A stretch of DNA of 64,000 bases. Origin: Vibrio splendidus. Its GTDB lineage: Bacteria > Pseudomonadota > Gammaproteobacteria > Enterobacterales > Vibrionaceae. The notes below the pieces were generated by a model, which saw only the letters and a list, made by a program, of their open reading frames with translations, searched no databases and was not told where the DNA came from. Positions 43,608 through 53,380 of the stretch are shown in pieces; within the stretch, counting starts at the first letter, position 1, and every line of letters begins with the position of its first letter. The position numbers and the translations under genes are program-made. The DNA lies in NCBI RefSeq assembly GCF_002873455.1, contig NZ_MCUN01000009.1, positions 62,001 through 126,000 of the forward strand, in the 5' to 3' direction.

Positions 43608-44432
43608 TTAACTGCTAATTCTATGGATTAGTTTTAAGAATATTTTTCCCATAGCACGCTCACCAATAACGGATTGTGCCCACCACATTAAACGTGCATC
43701 CCAAGTGCTGCGGTAACTCAGTTTTGGATTCGCTGCCATGCCTGCTTTGATCATGATCTTCACTGTAGATGTTGGAGAAACCCCTTTGCTATAAGCTTGG
43801 TCCAGGAAACGATGTGATTTTTTCACTAGTGGGGCGTATTCAGGTAGCGAGTTGCTATCTAACATGTCACCTAATTGGATTGCATCGAATTCTGTCTGTA
43901 CACAACCGGGTTCAATAGTGATGATTTTAATATTAAAATCAGCGACTTCTTGTGCGAGCCCTTTGGCTAACCCATTGAGTGCATGCTTACTGGCCGAGTA
44001 CCAAGAGTTCATACTTGTTGAGACGCGACCAGCAATCGATGTAGTGAATATTAAGCGCCCACCCCCTTGTTGACGCATGATAGGTAATGCGGATCGAGCC
44101 ACCCGAGCTGCTCCAAATAAATTGGTATCAAGCTGTTGTTTTGCTTTCTCTATCGAGGTGTCTTCGACAGGACCTGCAATTGCGTATCCTGCATTGGCAT
44201 AGACGATATCAATACCTGATTGCTCGCTCATGATTTTGTCAAAGATAGCTTGTACATCGCTTTCATTTCGTACATCAACAGCGAGTACTTTTGCGCCTTT
44301 TTCAGCAAGAGGCTGAAGTCTATCAATGCGACGAGCTGCGCAATAGACGATGTGGTTTTGTGTCAGGAGTGTTTCAACGAGTTCGAAGCCAATACCCGAT
44401 GAGGCGCCAAGGACCAGTATTCTTTTTTGCAT
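43608..44432 (-). CDS. Short-chain dehydrogenase/reductase
   Basis: A 274-residue NAD(P)-dependent oxidoreductase of the classical SDR type. The nucleotide-binding motif is LVLGASSGIGFELVE (about 6-20). NAGYA follows near 81, the catalytic Ser lies in TTSIAG and the Tyr-Lys pair in YSASKHALNG (about 144-153). An Arg-Arg after strand 2 (CAARRIDRL) favours NADP. The substrate is unknown. It stands with a LuxR-type gene and a second SDR on the other strand downstream, possibly one pathway. Confidence 0.92.
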   Translation of the reverse strand: MQKRILVLGASSGIGFELVETLLTQNHIVYCAARRIDRLQPLAEKGAKVLAVDVRNESDVQAIFDKIMSEQSGIDIVYANAGYAIAGPVEDTSIEKAKQQLDTNLFGAARVARSALPIMRQQGGGRLIFTTSIAGRVSTSMNSWYSASKHALNGLAKGLAQEVADFNIKIITIEPGCVQTEFDAIQLGDMLDSNSLPEYAPLVKKSHRFLDQAYSKGVSPTSTVKIMIKAGMAANPKLSYRSTWDARLMWWAQSVIGERAMGKIFLKLIHRISS

Positions 44433-44574
44433 CTTATGCCTACCATTAGTGTTGGTTAAAGCGGGATGCAGAGGATGTTATTCGAGTGTTCAGGGAGGGA
44501 GTAGAGTAAATTTACTGAGTTTTAAAAAGGTGCTTCAGAGAGCACCTTCAGAGAAAAGTAGAATAAGCGAACGT

Positions 44575-45354
44575 TTATCCATCAATACCTAGGCCGTTTC
44601 TGAGCGCGAACTGAACTAATTCGGTATTACTTTCTAGTTCAAGAAGATCAATCATTCGATACTTATGTGACTCAATCGTTCTTGGGCTTAAGAACAGTTT
44701 TTCAGCGCATTGCTTTGCTGTGAGGCCTTGTGCCAATAGAGTTAACACGGTGCATTGTTTCTTACTCAACCTCAGCAGTTTCTCGTTTTCATCAAACAGC
44801 TTTTCTGTTCCGTGGTTCAGGCTACGAGTGACTGTGGAGTGTTGCCAGTAAACAAGCCAGGTGTCACAAAGCAGTTTGAGTCTTTTTAGCTCTTGTTGAG
44901 TGATTTCTGGTTCATCATCGCTGAATCTAGCAAACGCTAACGCGCCCCATGTTTGACCAAATAGTTCTAAACGCACAATACCATGCCATCGAGCACCTTC
45001 ATCATAAAGTGCTCTTAGTGGTTCAATCTTTGAATTTTTAAGACCCTCACAATCGAAGATTTGATATTCCTGTTTAGAGCGAAGCAAATTGAGATAATCC
45101 AAATAGTTACCGAGTAAAAATCTGGGTTTATCTAATTCGGGAATATTCGGTCGTGAAACAGAGATAGTCTTGCCGTCATTCAACAAAATCATTGAATTAG
45201 GGAAAAGGGTGATTCTGTCTAACCTAAACCATTCAATACCTTGCAAAGCCAACTCTCGAAACTTCGCGTTGAAATCTTTAGGTTGGCAAGAGGTCATTGC
45301 CGCAATTTGTGAATGAAGAAGCTCTTCGTAATCTGGAGGGTTGATGTTTCGCAT
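44575..45354 (-). CDS. LuxR-type HTH transcriptional regulator
   Basis: A 259-residue regulator. The N-terminal 180 residues resemble a GAF-type sensor (IEWFRLDRITLFPNS, ARWHGIVRLELFGQTWGALA). The C-terminus is a LuxR/FixJ HTH: LSKKQCTVLTLLAQGLTAKQ and CAEKLFLSPRTIESHKYRMI. It lacks an acyl-homoserine-lactone domain and a receiver. It diverges from the SDR gene at 45593, so it may control that gene. The signal is unknown. Confidence 0.88.
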   Translation of the reverse strand: MRNINPPDYEELLHSQIAAMTSCQPKDFNAKFRELALQGIEWFRLDRITLFPNSMILLNDGKTISVSRPNIPELDKPRFLLGNYLDYLNLLRSKQEYQIFDCEGLKNSKIEPLRALYDEGARWHGIVRLELFGQTWGALAFARFSDDEPEITQQELKRLKLLCDTWLVYWQHSTVTRSLNHGTEKLFDENEKLLRLSKKQCTVLTLLAQGLTAKQCAEKLFLSPRTIESHKYRMIDLLELESNTELVQFALRNGLGIDG

Positions 45355-45592
45355 AATAAGCTCGCTTGGTGTCCTATTTAATAAGATAACTTGTCAGTCA
45401 GAAAAGTGTCAATTTCTTCTTCAAAAATACGAGCATTCACTCTAAATGCAGTATTTCTTACCGTATAACTCCGAGCAATATCGCCATAACATCATTGCAA
45501 ACCTGCATTTGAAGTATTCAGGTTAGGCCTGTATTAGAAAAATATTTGGTTATTTGAATGAGAAATAACCAAATATTTTTAGTCGGAGATCA

Positions 45593-46408
45593 ATGATGAA
45601 AAGCGTTATGAACAAAACCGTTTTGGTTACAGGCGGGGCAATGGGCATGGGTAAGGCGTACGTTGAGCGCGCTGTTAATGATGGTGCTAAGCATGTGGTT
45701 ATTTGGGATCTTAACGAAGCCGAGATGGAAAAAGTTAAGGATGAATTTAAAGGCAGTAAAACGTCTATTCATACCTTTGTCGTGAATGTAACCGATACCG
45801 ATCTTATCTATGAAACGGCCCAAGTTGTGTTGGATGAGATCGGCCCCGTCCACCTGTTAATTAACAATGCTGGCATTGTATTCTCCGAACATTTCATTGA
45901 GCATCAGCGTAAAAGCATAGATCTTTCAATGCAAATCAACAGCATAGCTCCAATGCATATCACTCGTGCATTTTTGCCGGCAATGGCCGAAGAGTTCGAC
46001 TGTCATATTGTGAATATTTCGTCTGGTGCGGGTTATATGTATTGTCCCAAAATTGCGGTTTATTGCAGCAGTAAGTGGGCAATGGTTGGGTGGTCAAACT
46101 CATTGCGCGTTGAGTTAGCAGAATCGCTACCTCATATTAATGTAACAACCGTCAACCCTGGGCATATTAACACTGGGATGTTCGATGGTGCACATTCTAA
46201 ATTAATGCCAGAGATTACAACTGATGAAATGGTTAATGCTGTTTGGAATGGAATTAAGAAAAACAAAATCAGCGTTGCTCGTCCACGTTTGGTTGGTTTA
46301 ATTCCTCTTATACGAGGCCTCATTGGTTTCAAAGGTTACGACTGGCTATCAAAAATTAGTGGAACGAATGATTTTATGGCTGGCCATAACGATCAAAGAA
46401 AAAACTAA
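45593..46408 (+). CDS. Short-chain dehydrogenase/reductase
   Basis: A 271-residue classical SDR. The cofactor motif is VLVTGGAMGMGKAYVERA (about 10-27). An Asp at the end of strand 2 (VIWDLNEAEM) favours NAD(H). LINNAGIVFS and the catalytic set S (NISSGAG) and Y-x3-K (YCSSKW) are all present. A GGAGATCA ribosome site supports the start. It is followed by the sulfatase gene 180 bp downstream but probably has a separate promoter there. The substrate is unknown. Confidence 0.9.
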   Translation: MMKSVMNKTVLVTGGAMGMGKAYVERAVNDGAKHVVIWDLNEAEMEKVKDEFKGSKTSIHTFVVNVTDTDLIYETAQVVLDEIGPVHLLINNAGIVFSEHFIEHQRKSIDLSMQINSIAPMHITRAFLPAMAEEFDCHIVNISSGAGYMYCPKIAVYCSSKWAMVGWSNSLRVELAESLPHINVTTVNPGHINTGMFDGAHSKLMPEITTDEMVNAVWNGIKKNKISVARPRLVGLIPLIRGLIGFKGYDWLSKISGTNDFMAGHNDQRKN

Positions 46409-46431
46409 ACAAATTATTCGGCTAATTAAAT

Positions 46432-46517
46432 TAGTAGTATTACTGCTTTTTATTTTTAATTAATCGAACATCAATAACACTTTTTCTAAATTTATTAATT
46501 ATTCAGTAATTGTACTG
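46432..46517 (+). promoter_or_regulatory. Repeated CAGTA-N4-TACTG palindromes before the sulfatase
   Basis: TAGTAGTATTACTG (46432-46445) and CAGTAATTGTACTG (46504-46517) share the half-sites CAGTA and TACTG around four bases. A third, CAGTAATACTACTG, stands before the maturase gene (48306). Shared spacing at two promoters of one pathway suggests a common operator. The binding protein is not known. Confidence 0.45.
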
Positions 46518-46589
46518 ATTCACTTTTCTTTTATATTCCAAATAATAGTCAGTGACATCAATACTTCTACTTAAAATAAGGTCTAGGTC

Positions 46590-48170
46590 ATGTTCAAGAA
46601 AAAAACTTTCCTACAACTTGCTGTGGGCGCTGCATTAGCAACGACTTCAATGGCGAGCTTTGCAACTACAGATACATCACGTCCGAATATTCTGGCTATT
46701 TGGGGTGATGATATCGGTATTGATAACATCTCTGCGTATACGCGTGGTCAAGCGGGTCACTGGACTCCAAATATCGACCGTATCGCTAATGAAGGTGTGT
46801 TATTTACTGACTTTTATGGCGAGAACTCATGTACTGCAGGTCGCTCAGCATTTATCACGGGTCAGCACCCAATGCGTACGGGTTTGACTAAAGTAGGTAT
46901 GCCTGGCGCTGCTGAAGGTATGAAGCCGGAAGATCCAACTATCGCAACGATGCTAAAAGACAAAGGCTACATGACAGGTCAATTTGGTAAAAACCACCTT
47001 GGTGACCGTGATGAGCATTTACCAACGGAGCATGGTTTTGACGAGTTCATGGGTAGCCTATACCACCTAAACGCGGAACAAGAACCAGAGCATCCAGATT
47101 ACCCGTCGGAGCCTGGGTTTAAAAAGCGTTTTGGTCCTCGAGGCGTGATCCACGCTTATGCTGATGGACGTATCGAAGACACTGGTGCACTAACCATTAA
47201 GCGTATGGAAACGGTAGATGAAGAGTTCCTTGAGGGAGCACTAGATTTCATTGACCGCGCACATAAAGAGAAAAAACCGTTCTTCGTATGGTTCAACTCA
47301 ACGCGTATGCACGTTTGGACTCACCTAAAAGAAGAATCAAAAGGTCTTTCTAAGCGTGGTGGTCTATACGGTGACGGCATGGTTGAGCATGACAACATGG
47401 TTGGTCAACTGCTTGACAAACTAGACGAGCTTAAAATTGCTGATAACACCATCGTTTCTTACACTACAGATAACGGCGCAGAAAAATGGTCTTGGCCAGA
47501 TGGTGCGACATCACGTTACTACGGTGAGAAGAACTCTACGTGGGAAGGAGGTTTCCGCGTACCAGCAATGATGCGCTGGCCTTCTAAGATCCCGGCAGGA
47601 ACAGTGGCAAATGAAATTGCTGCGCACAATGACTGGGCTCCAACTTTCCTTGCTGCTGCAGGCGAAGAAAACCTAGTTGCTGACCTTAAGAAAGGCAAAA
47701 AGTTAAACAGCAAGGAGTACAAAGTACATCTAGACGGTTACAACCTAATGCCTGCTCTTAAGAAAGGTAACAACACGACAGCAGACAACAGTGCTGATTG
47801 GCCGCGTAAAGGTTTCGTATACGCAGCGGATGATGGCCATATTTCAGCAGTACGTATGGGCGATTACAAAGTAATGTTTACTGTCAACACTTGTCACAGT
47901 ATCGAAACTTGGATGTGTCAGTTTGATGAGTTGCGTTTCCCATACATCTTCAACCTTCGTCAAGACCCGTATGAGAATGCGCACAAAGATGGTATTGGAT
48001 ACTCGAAATGGCAAGTAGAGCACCTACCGTACATGTACTTAGGCGCAGCTTACACAGCTCAATTCCTACAGACATTTAATGAGTTCCCACCACGTCAAGT
48101 TCCGGGTTCTTGGTCTATTGATAAGACTGTTGAAAAAATGCAAATTTGGCAACGTGCTCAGTACCAATAA
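46590..48170 (+). CDS. Periplasmic arylsulfatase (Cys-type)
   Basis: A 526-residue secreted sulfatase that hydrolyses sulfate esters. The signal peptide ends near SMASFA (about residue 25). Metal ligands are in AIWGDDIGIDN (about 36-46). The key residue is Cys81 in the motif CTAGR, to be converted to formylglycine, and this fits the CxAxR form of the sulfatase signature. QFGKNHLGD and YTTDNGAEKWSW are further conserved pieces. The radical-SAM maturase gene that makes formylglycine lies 258 bp downstream. The substrate, likely a marine sulfated compound, is not evident. Confidence 0.93.
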   Translation: MFKKKTFLQLAVGAALATTSMASFATTDTSRPNILAIWGDDIGIDNISAYTRGQAGHWTPNIDRIANEGVLFTDFYGENSCTAGRSAFITGQHPMRTGLTKVGMPGAAEGMKPEDPTIATMLKDKGYMTGQFGKNHLGDRDEHLPTEHGFDEFMGSLYHLNAEQEPEHPDYPSEPGFKKRFGPRGVIHAYADGRIEDTGALTIKRMETVDEEFLEGALDFIDRAHKEKKPFFVWFNSTRMHVWTHLKEESKGLSKRGGLYGDGMVEHDNMVGQLLDKLDELKIADNTIVSYTTDNGAEKWSWPDGATSRYYGEKNSTWEGGFRVPAMMRWPSKIPAGTVANEIAAHNDWAPTFLAAAGEENLVADLKKGKKLNSKEYKVHLDGYNLMPALKKGNNTTADNSADWPRKGFVYAADDGHISAVRMGDYKVMFTVNTCHSIETWMCQFDELRFPYIFNLRQDPYENAHKDGIGYSKWQVEHLPYMYLGAAYTAQFLQTFNEFPPRQVPGSWSIDKTVEKMQIWQRAQYQ

Positions 48171-48252
48171 GATAGGTTGAGAAATTCGTTCATAAACGAA
48201 CGAACAAGTGAATCAACTGAGTTATCACGGTTGGTTTTTTGAAAACCTCTTT

Positions 48253-48281
48253 AAAAAGCGATCCTTGTGATCGCTTTTTTT
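48253..48281 (+). terminator. Rho-independent terminator after the sulfatase
   Basis: AAGCGATC pairs perfectly with GATCGCTT around CTTGT, followed by seven T residues. It suggests that the sulfatase can be expressed apart from the maturase operon. Confidence 0.88.
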
Positions 48282-48305
48282 ATTTTTATAGCTCAGGAAT
48301 AGAAT

Positions 48306-48319
48306 CAGTAATACTACTG
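48306..48319 (+). promoter_or_regulatory. CAGTA-N4-TACTG palindrome before the maturase operon
   Basis: CAGTAATACTACTG repeats, in the opposite orientation, the sequence at 46432 upstream of the sulfatase. It lies between the sulfatase terminator and the maturase start, in the expected promoter of the downstream operon. Confidence 0.45.
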
Positions 48320-48428
48320 ATTACGCCAGGAAAACGTTGTTGAATAATGGTCAAAGAGAATCGGTATAGGCTTCAAACTTAGGGAAGTAATCGCACAGTG
48401 AATGTGAGTGAACGAGAAGAGGAATAAC

Positions 48429-49733
48429 ATGACCCAATCAGCTCAGCACAACACCAGTATGTTGCCTAAAGCAGCACCCGCGAAACGAATGAATATCATG
48501 ACTAAGCCAATTGGCTCAGCGTGTAATATTGATTGCACTTACTGTTATTACCTAAGTAAGGAAGAATTGCTTGGACATGAACGAGGCTGTCAAACTCAAA
48601 TGACAGAAGAGATGCTCGACACGTACATCAAAACCTATATTGAGCAACATAACTTTCCTGAAATCGTTTTTCATTGGCAGGGCGGTGAACCTACTTTACT
48701 CGGGGTGAATTTCTTTCGTGATGTGGTTCGTCTGCAAAAAAAATATCGTCCGAATGGCGTGAAAATTGAAAACAATTTGCAAACCAACGGAACGTTATTG
48801 AACGATGAGTGGGGCAAGTTCTTAAGCAAGAACCATTTTATGGTCGGCTTGAGCATTGATGGGCCTGAAATGATTCACAATGCTTACCGCACCAACCGCT
48901 CTGGGCGAGGGACGTTTAAGCAGACCATGAAAGGCGTCGATATTCTGCATAAACACAACGTTAACTTCGCGACGCTGACGTGTGTAAACAACCTGACTGG
49001 TTCCAACCCTCTTGACGTTTACCGTTTCCTGAGAGATGAGATTCGCTCACCTCAAATGCAATTCATCCCAATTGTTGAACCCAAATCGTTTCGTGATACG
49101 GCACCACAAAAGTGGGCTGACGAAGACGTGATATTTCAAGGTATGCCAGAAACTGAACCTAGCCACCCAAACTCGATTGTAGAGTCATGGTGCGTATCCG
49201 CTCACCAATGGGGCGACTTCCTATGCACCATCTTTGATGAATGGTTGGAGAACGATATTGGCAAAGTGAATGTCCCGTATTTTGAAGCTGCAGTTGAAAC
49301 TTGGATGGGTCGAGTTAACCCGCTTTGTACTCTCGCGCCAATGTGTGGGAAAGGGTTGGCAATAGAGCACAACGGCGATGTGTTTGCTTGTGACCACTAC
49401 GTTTACCCTGAATATAAACTTGGCAATATCAATGATGCCAAGCTTGAAGATATGCAATTTTCTAAGGGCCAGGAAGAGTTTGGTCGTGCGAAAGAATCGT
49501 CGTTACCAAAGCAGTGCCGTGAGTGTACGTATCAGTTTGCTTGTTTTGGTGAGTGTCCAAAAAATCGTTTTATTAAAACTTTGGATGGAGAAGCCGGCCT
49601 GAACTATTTGTGCGCTGGGTGGAAGCATTTCTTTTCACACATTGATCCCTATATCTCAATGGTTGTCGCCACAATGGGTTACCCAGTAAACAAAGGCATC
49701 AATAGTGATGCGATGAAGATTAAATTTAAATAG
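48429..49733 (+). CDS. Anaerobic-type sulfatase-maturating radical SAM enzyme
   Basis: About 434 residues. It oxidises the active-site Cys or Ser of sulfatases to formylglycine using S-adenosylmethionine and iron-sulfur clusters. The radical-SAM cluster motif is CNIDCTYCYY (C32, C36, C39). WQGGEPTLLG is a characteristic following motif. A C-terminal SPASM-type cysteine set includes CTLAPMCGKGL, FACDHYVYPE, CRECTYQFACFGECPKNRF and YLCAGWKHFF. I use the ATG at 48429 with an AGAGGAAT ribosome site; a GTG 21 bases upstream is in frame. It heads the operon that continues to BatD. Confidence 0.95.
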   Translation: MTQSAQHNTSMLPKAAPAKRMNIMTKPIGSACNIDCTYCYYLSKEELLGHERGCQTQMTEEMLDTYIKTYIEQHNFPEIVFHWQGGEPTLLGVNFFRDVVRLQKKYRPNGVKIENNLQTNGTLLNDEWGKFLSKNHFMVGLSIDGPEMIHNAYRTNRSGRGTFKQTMKGVDILHKHNVNFATLTCVNNLTGSNPLDVYRFLRDEIRSPQMQFIPIVEPKSFRDTAPQKWADEDVIFQGMPETEPSHPNSIVESWCVSAHQWGDFLCTIFDEWLENDIGKVNVPYFEAAVETWMGRVNPLCTLAPMCGKGLAIEHNGDVFACDHYVYPEYKLGNINDAKLEDMQFSKGQEEFGRAKESSLPKQCRECTYQFACFGECPKNRFIKTLDGEAGLNYLCAGWKHFFSHIDPYISMVVATMGYPVNKGINSDAMKIKFK

Positions 49734-49745
49734 AGGCACTACGTA

Positions 49746-50282
49746 ATGAAATTAAAAACTGCTGTGTTACTCGTCGCTGCATTTATTAGCCAAACGGCTA
49801 CCGCTCAAACTGATGAAGCTTTGTCTACAGACTCTCTATTCAACCAGACGTCGGTAAAAGCTGTAATTGATATGGCTTTCCGCACTAAAAGTGAACGCTA
49901 TACTGAATTTGCTACGCTGTTTAATCTTTGTCAAAAGTTGCCTAAAAACCCTCAATGTGGTGAAAAATACGAAGCAAAGCGCACAAGCTACGAGGTAGCA
50001 AAAGCGAATCACGATGTACTACTCATGACCAACAATCCTCAATTTATTGCTTTGATGATGCCGCCATCTAACTACGACGAAGTCGTTACTGCTTTAAAAA
50101 CATTAGGTTATTTGAAGAAAAACCAAGGAAATGTTGAATACGCCCAAACACTGGATGCTTTGAATCAATGGCTTGTATTGCATAACTTTTCTAAAACAGA
50201 AGACATTTACCTCATGCATGCTCTTTTGGTGAGGGCTGAAGAGTTATCTCAGCAATTACAAATAGAGCGTCACTCAGTATGA
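49746..50282 (+). CDS. Exported hypothetical protein in the sulfatase-Bat operon
   Basis: A 178-residue protein with a clear signal peptide (MKLKTAVLLVAAFISQTATAQ, cleavage after TATA). The mature part is helical, with two cysteines (NLCQKLPKNPQCGEKYEA) that could form a disulfide. It lies 12 bp after the maturase gene and overlaps the next gene by 4 bp (ATGA). I know no family for it. Position suggests a periplasmic accessory to the sulfatase system. Confidence 0.75.
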   Translation: MKLKTAVLLVAAFISQTATAQTDEALSTDSLFNQTSVKAVIDMAFRTKSERYTEFATLFNLCQKLPKNPQCGEKYEAKRTSYEVAKANHDVLLMTNNPQFIALMMPPSNYDEVVTALKTLGYLKKNQGNVEYAQTLDALNQWLVLHNFSKTEDIYLMHALLVRAEELSQQLQIERHSV

Positions 50283-51307
50283 ACAACCGGTTAGTTAATG
50301 GCAGAGCTACGGTGTTCATCATTATTGGAATACTGTTTAGTGTGCCGTCTGCGTTATCTTTAGCTGCAGATGTTCAACTTTTAGGTGATTCAGGTAGTCA
50401 AGTTATCGCTGTCTCTGAACAACGCGAACAGTTGCTAGCCGAATATTCGCAAGATGAATCGTTAACTCTAGACCAACGTATCGCAGCAACTGTCAATTTA
50501 GGGATGTATTACGGCCCTAATTCAATTATCGCAGTGGCGCGAGCATCACGATCTGAATTTCCCCAAATGCGCTTGGCTGCGATACAAGCGGCAGAGCAAT
50601 GGCAGGGGAAAGCCAAGTGGGATGTGGTTGCACCAATGCTAAACGATGTTGACCGTGATGTAGAAGCGCAGGCAGTTCGGACATTGGTTGTACTCTGGCC
50701 ACAGCTTGCCGGTGAATATTTAGAGCGTTTAAGCCCTGCAACCGAAAAGCACCTTTCATTATTAGCTAATGACTTGAATGGTAACTTAGAGCGAGCTTGG
50801 ATTTATACATTGCAGAACAAACACCGAGAGGCTGAATCGATTTACTCGGGCTTATTCGAATCTCATAAACAACCTAGAGTTGCTATCGCTTATGCAGAGT
50901 ATCTGAAAAGTATTGATGACGATGAACGCGCTCAAGCGATCTTAAAACAAACGCTACTGGAGTCTCCTACTTCAGCGATGTTGCACTATAGCCTTGGGTT
51001 GTCTTACTTACGCTCTAGTGAAAGCGCGATGGCATTGGGCCATTTAAAAGAAGCTTATGAACTTGAGCCGACTAGCGGTTCATATGGATATATTTACGCA
51101 ACTGTGGTTCGAGAAACAGACGCTGAAACCGCGATCAGTGTTTATAGAACTATTTATAAAAACCATGCTCAACCCACCTACTTATACGCTTTGTGTGAAA
51201 CCTTGTTAAGTTCGGGTAAAGATGCTGATGAGTGTCTCACCGAACTTGAAGTTGTCGCACCCCAAGATGTTGTATCAAAACTAAAAAAAATCTATCTGCC
51301 AAATTAA
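50279..51307 (+). CDS. Exported HEAT/TPR-repeat protein
   Basis: A 342-residue protein with an N-terminal membrane or signal segment (about 12-31, ending SLAAD). A HEAT-like part follows (about 90-150: MRLAAIQAAEQWQGKAKWDV, VEAQAVRTLVVLWPQ), then TPR-like helices (about 185-330: LHYSLGLSYLRSSESAMALG and YIYATVVRETDAETAISVYR). Such solenoids mediate protein contacts. It is coupled to the preceding exported protein by overlap. It is probably a periplasmic scaffold for the sulfatase or the VWA proteins; that is inference. Confidence 0.78.
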   Translation: MNNRLVNGRATVFIIIGILFSVPSALSLAADVQLLGDSGSQVIAVSEQREQLLAEYSQDESLTLDQRIAATVNLGMYYGPNSIIAVARASRSEFPQMRLAAIQAAEQWQGKAKWDVVAPMLNDVDRDVEAQAVRTLVVLWPQLAGEYLERLSPATEKHLSLLANDLNGNLERAWIYTLQNKHREAESIYSGLFESHKQPRVAIAYAEYLKSIDDDERAQAILKQTLLESPTSAMLHYSLGLSYLRSSESAMALGHLKEAYELEPTSGSYGYIYATVVRETDAETAISVYRTIYKNHAQPTYLYALCETLLSSGKDADECLTELEVVAPQDVVSKLKKIYLPN

Positions 51308-51371
51308 AATGACGTAGGTCTCCCTTATGAAGGAGATCTGCGTATTTAGGCAAGCCCTACAAGGTAACGTT

Positions 51372-52439
51372 ATGTCTACAGATACTCGATCAATCATTTG
51401 CCAACTCATTGAACAGACGAATCATTCCATTATCGGCCAAGCTCATGTCACTCAATCGATGATGATTGCATTGCTGACGGGAGGACACATTCTATTGGAA
51501 GGCCTTCCGGGTACAGCGAAAACTCGAGCCGCTAAAATATTGTCTGAACGGTTAAACCTCGCTTTCAGCCGTGTCCAATTTACGCCTGATCTGCTTCCTT
51601 CAGATGTCACGGGCACGCAGATTTATCATCAAGAACAGACGAAGTTGACGTTCCAAGCTGGGCCCATTTTCAGCTCTATGGTGTTGGCGGATGAAATTAA
51701 TAGAGCACCCGCCAAGGTTCAGGCCGCACTTTTAGAAGCGATGGCAGAAGGTACAGTGACGGTTGCCGGTGAAACGATGTCGCTACCAGAGCCATTTTTA
51801 GTCATCGCAACGCAGAATCCGGTTGAACAGGAAGGAACCTATCCGCTACCAGAAGCGCAGATGGATCGTTTCATGATGAAGGTAAACGTTGACTATCCAG
51901 ATCGAGAATCTGAAATGTTAATCATTGACTTGGTTCGCCAAGAGGAACTTGGATCCATCAATGGCGAAGAGAAAGAAACGACAGACGCAGAAAGTGATAC
52001 GGACATTGATACGAATGCGCGAGAACAACATGAATCTGAACTACTACACGCGGCATTTGAAGGCTGTGCTCAGCATATCGCTGATGGTAAAGAAGCAGTA
52101 AAACGAATCCATACATCGCAACCCATCAAGCAATACATTGTTGATCTTGTTATGGCGACACGATTCCCACATTTGTATCCAGATTCTAATTTGGACAAGT
52201 GGATTGATGTTGGAGTCAGTCCTCGTGCATCCATTGCTTTGGACAAATGCAGCCGCGCACATGCGTGGCTCGCAGGGCGCGATTACGTCACTCCCGATGA
52301 TGTGAGAACCGTCGTTGTTTCGGTGTTAGGCCATCGAATTACCCCAAGTTTTGATGCCTTATCGAATTCGGTGAGTACTGAGCAAATCGTTGATGAGCTG
52401 TTGCTCAATGTGCCTCTTTCTAGGAAGTGTTGGTTATGA
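51372..52439 (+). CDS. MoxR-family AAA+ ATPase
   Basis: About 355 residues. MoxR ATPases act as chaperones that mature protein complexes, usually with VWA partners. Walker A is LEGLPGTAKTRAAKIL, Walker B is VLADEINRAP, and sensor and later motifs are ATQNPVEQEGTYPLPEAQMD and SPRASIALDK. An acidic insert (EEKETTDAESDTDIDTN, about 195-215) is not usual for the family. I use ATG 51372 after AAGGTAACG rather than the upstream in-frame start. Its stop overlaps the DUF58 start by ATGA. Confidence 0.93.
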   Translation: MSTDTRSIICQLIEQTNHSIIGQAHVTQSMMIALLTGGHILLEGLPGTAKTRAAKILSERLNLAFSRVQFTPDLLPSDVTGTQIYHQEQTKLTFQAGPIFSSMVLADEINRAPAKVQAALLEAMAEGTVTVAGETMSLPEPFLVIATQNPVEQEGTYPLPEAQMDRFMMKVNVDYPDRESEMLIIDLVRQEELGSINGEEKETTDAESDTDIDTNAREQHESELLHAAFEGCAQHIADGKEAVKRIHTSQPIKQYIVDLVMATRFPHLYPDSNLDKWIDVGVSPRASIALDKCSRAHAWLAGRDYVTPDDVRTVVVSVLGHRITPSFDALSNSVSTEQIVDELLLNVPLSRKCWL

Positions 52440-53380
52440 ATCCATTTGATGACGCAAGAGTCGTTACCTCTTTTGAATCTCTGATGGCGATGAAATTGAA
52501 ATCGACAGGTTTCTCTTTGCCGCCAATGGCTAAAAGTCGTTCTCGACAAGCCGGTAACTATTTATCTCGTTACCGTGGTCGAGGGCTTAACTTTGAAGAG
52601 TTTCGTCATTATCAAATGGGAGACGACATTCGCAGCATCGACTGGAATGTGACACAACGAATGCGCGAGCCCTATGTCAGAGTTCAAAGTGAAGAGAAAG
52701 ATTTACCCGTGGTGTTGCTTATCGATCAGCGCAGTAGCATGTTTTTTTCTTCGGTCGATACAATGAAATCGGTAGCGGCAGCTCAGGTCGCTGCTTGCTG
52801 CGCTTGGAAAGTTTCAAAAGACGGAGACCGCATCGGCGCGTTGATCTTCTCAAATGATCAGCTGCACTGGCATAAACCTCAGCGTCATCCGGCTCATGTT
52901 TCTCGAATCATCCAGTCTTTGGCATCGGCGAATCAAGCTCTGTCTCGTCCAGATGACAAGGACAAAAACCGTGTTCATTCGGGGCTATCGGATGCTTTAA
53001 CAAAGCTGATTAAGCAAAAGTTGAAAGGCTGTTTGATTGTGATGATAAGTGATTTTAATGATGCGAAAGAACAAGATGTTCAGCGGATAAAATGGCTAAA
53101 ACAGCACAATGATTTGATGGGAGTTGCGGTGAATGATCCTATGGAATTTGAGCTTCAATTCTCTCAGCCTATCCATATCAGTGATGGTGAGTGGCAGCTC
53201 TTGGCTGATACTTCGCTAAACCAGAAACTTCATCGGTACAACCAAATGACACAACAAGGATATCAAGACATACATCAGCTGATGAGCGCTGGTGGCATTG
53301 ATGTTGTTAGGTTAGATACCTCTGGTCATCACATTGCTGATTTTGTCAAAAAAATGAGTGGGGGCTACCGTGTCAGATAA
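52436..53380 (+). CDS. DUF58 domain protein
   Basis: About 314 residues. The DUF58 hallmark is present: GRGLNFEEFRHYQMGDDIRS, then IDWNVTQRM. The protein carries a VWA-like fold with a partial metal-site motif (LLIDQRSSMFFSS). DUF58 proteins nearly always follow MoxR, as here, and are thought to be substrates or adaptors of the ATPase at the membrane. Its ATG overlaps the MoxR stop. Confidence 0.9.
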   Translation: MNPFDDARVVTSFESLMAMKLKSTGFSLPPMAKSRSRQAGNYLSRYRGRGLNFEEFRHYQMGDDIRSIDWNVTQRMREPYVRVQSEEKDLPVVLLIDQRSSMFFSSVDTMKSVAAAQVAACCAWKVSKDGDRIGALIFSNDQLHWHKPQRHPAHVSRIIQSLASANQALSRPDDKDKNRVHSGLSDALTKLIKQKLKGCLIVMISDFNDAKEQDVQRIKWLKQHNDLMGVAVNDPMEFELQFSQPIHISDGEWQLLADTSLNQKLHRYNQMTQQGYQDIHQLMSAGGIDVVRLDTSGHHIADFVKKMSGGYRVR

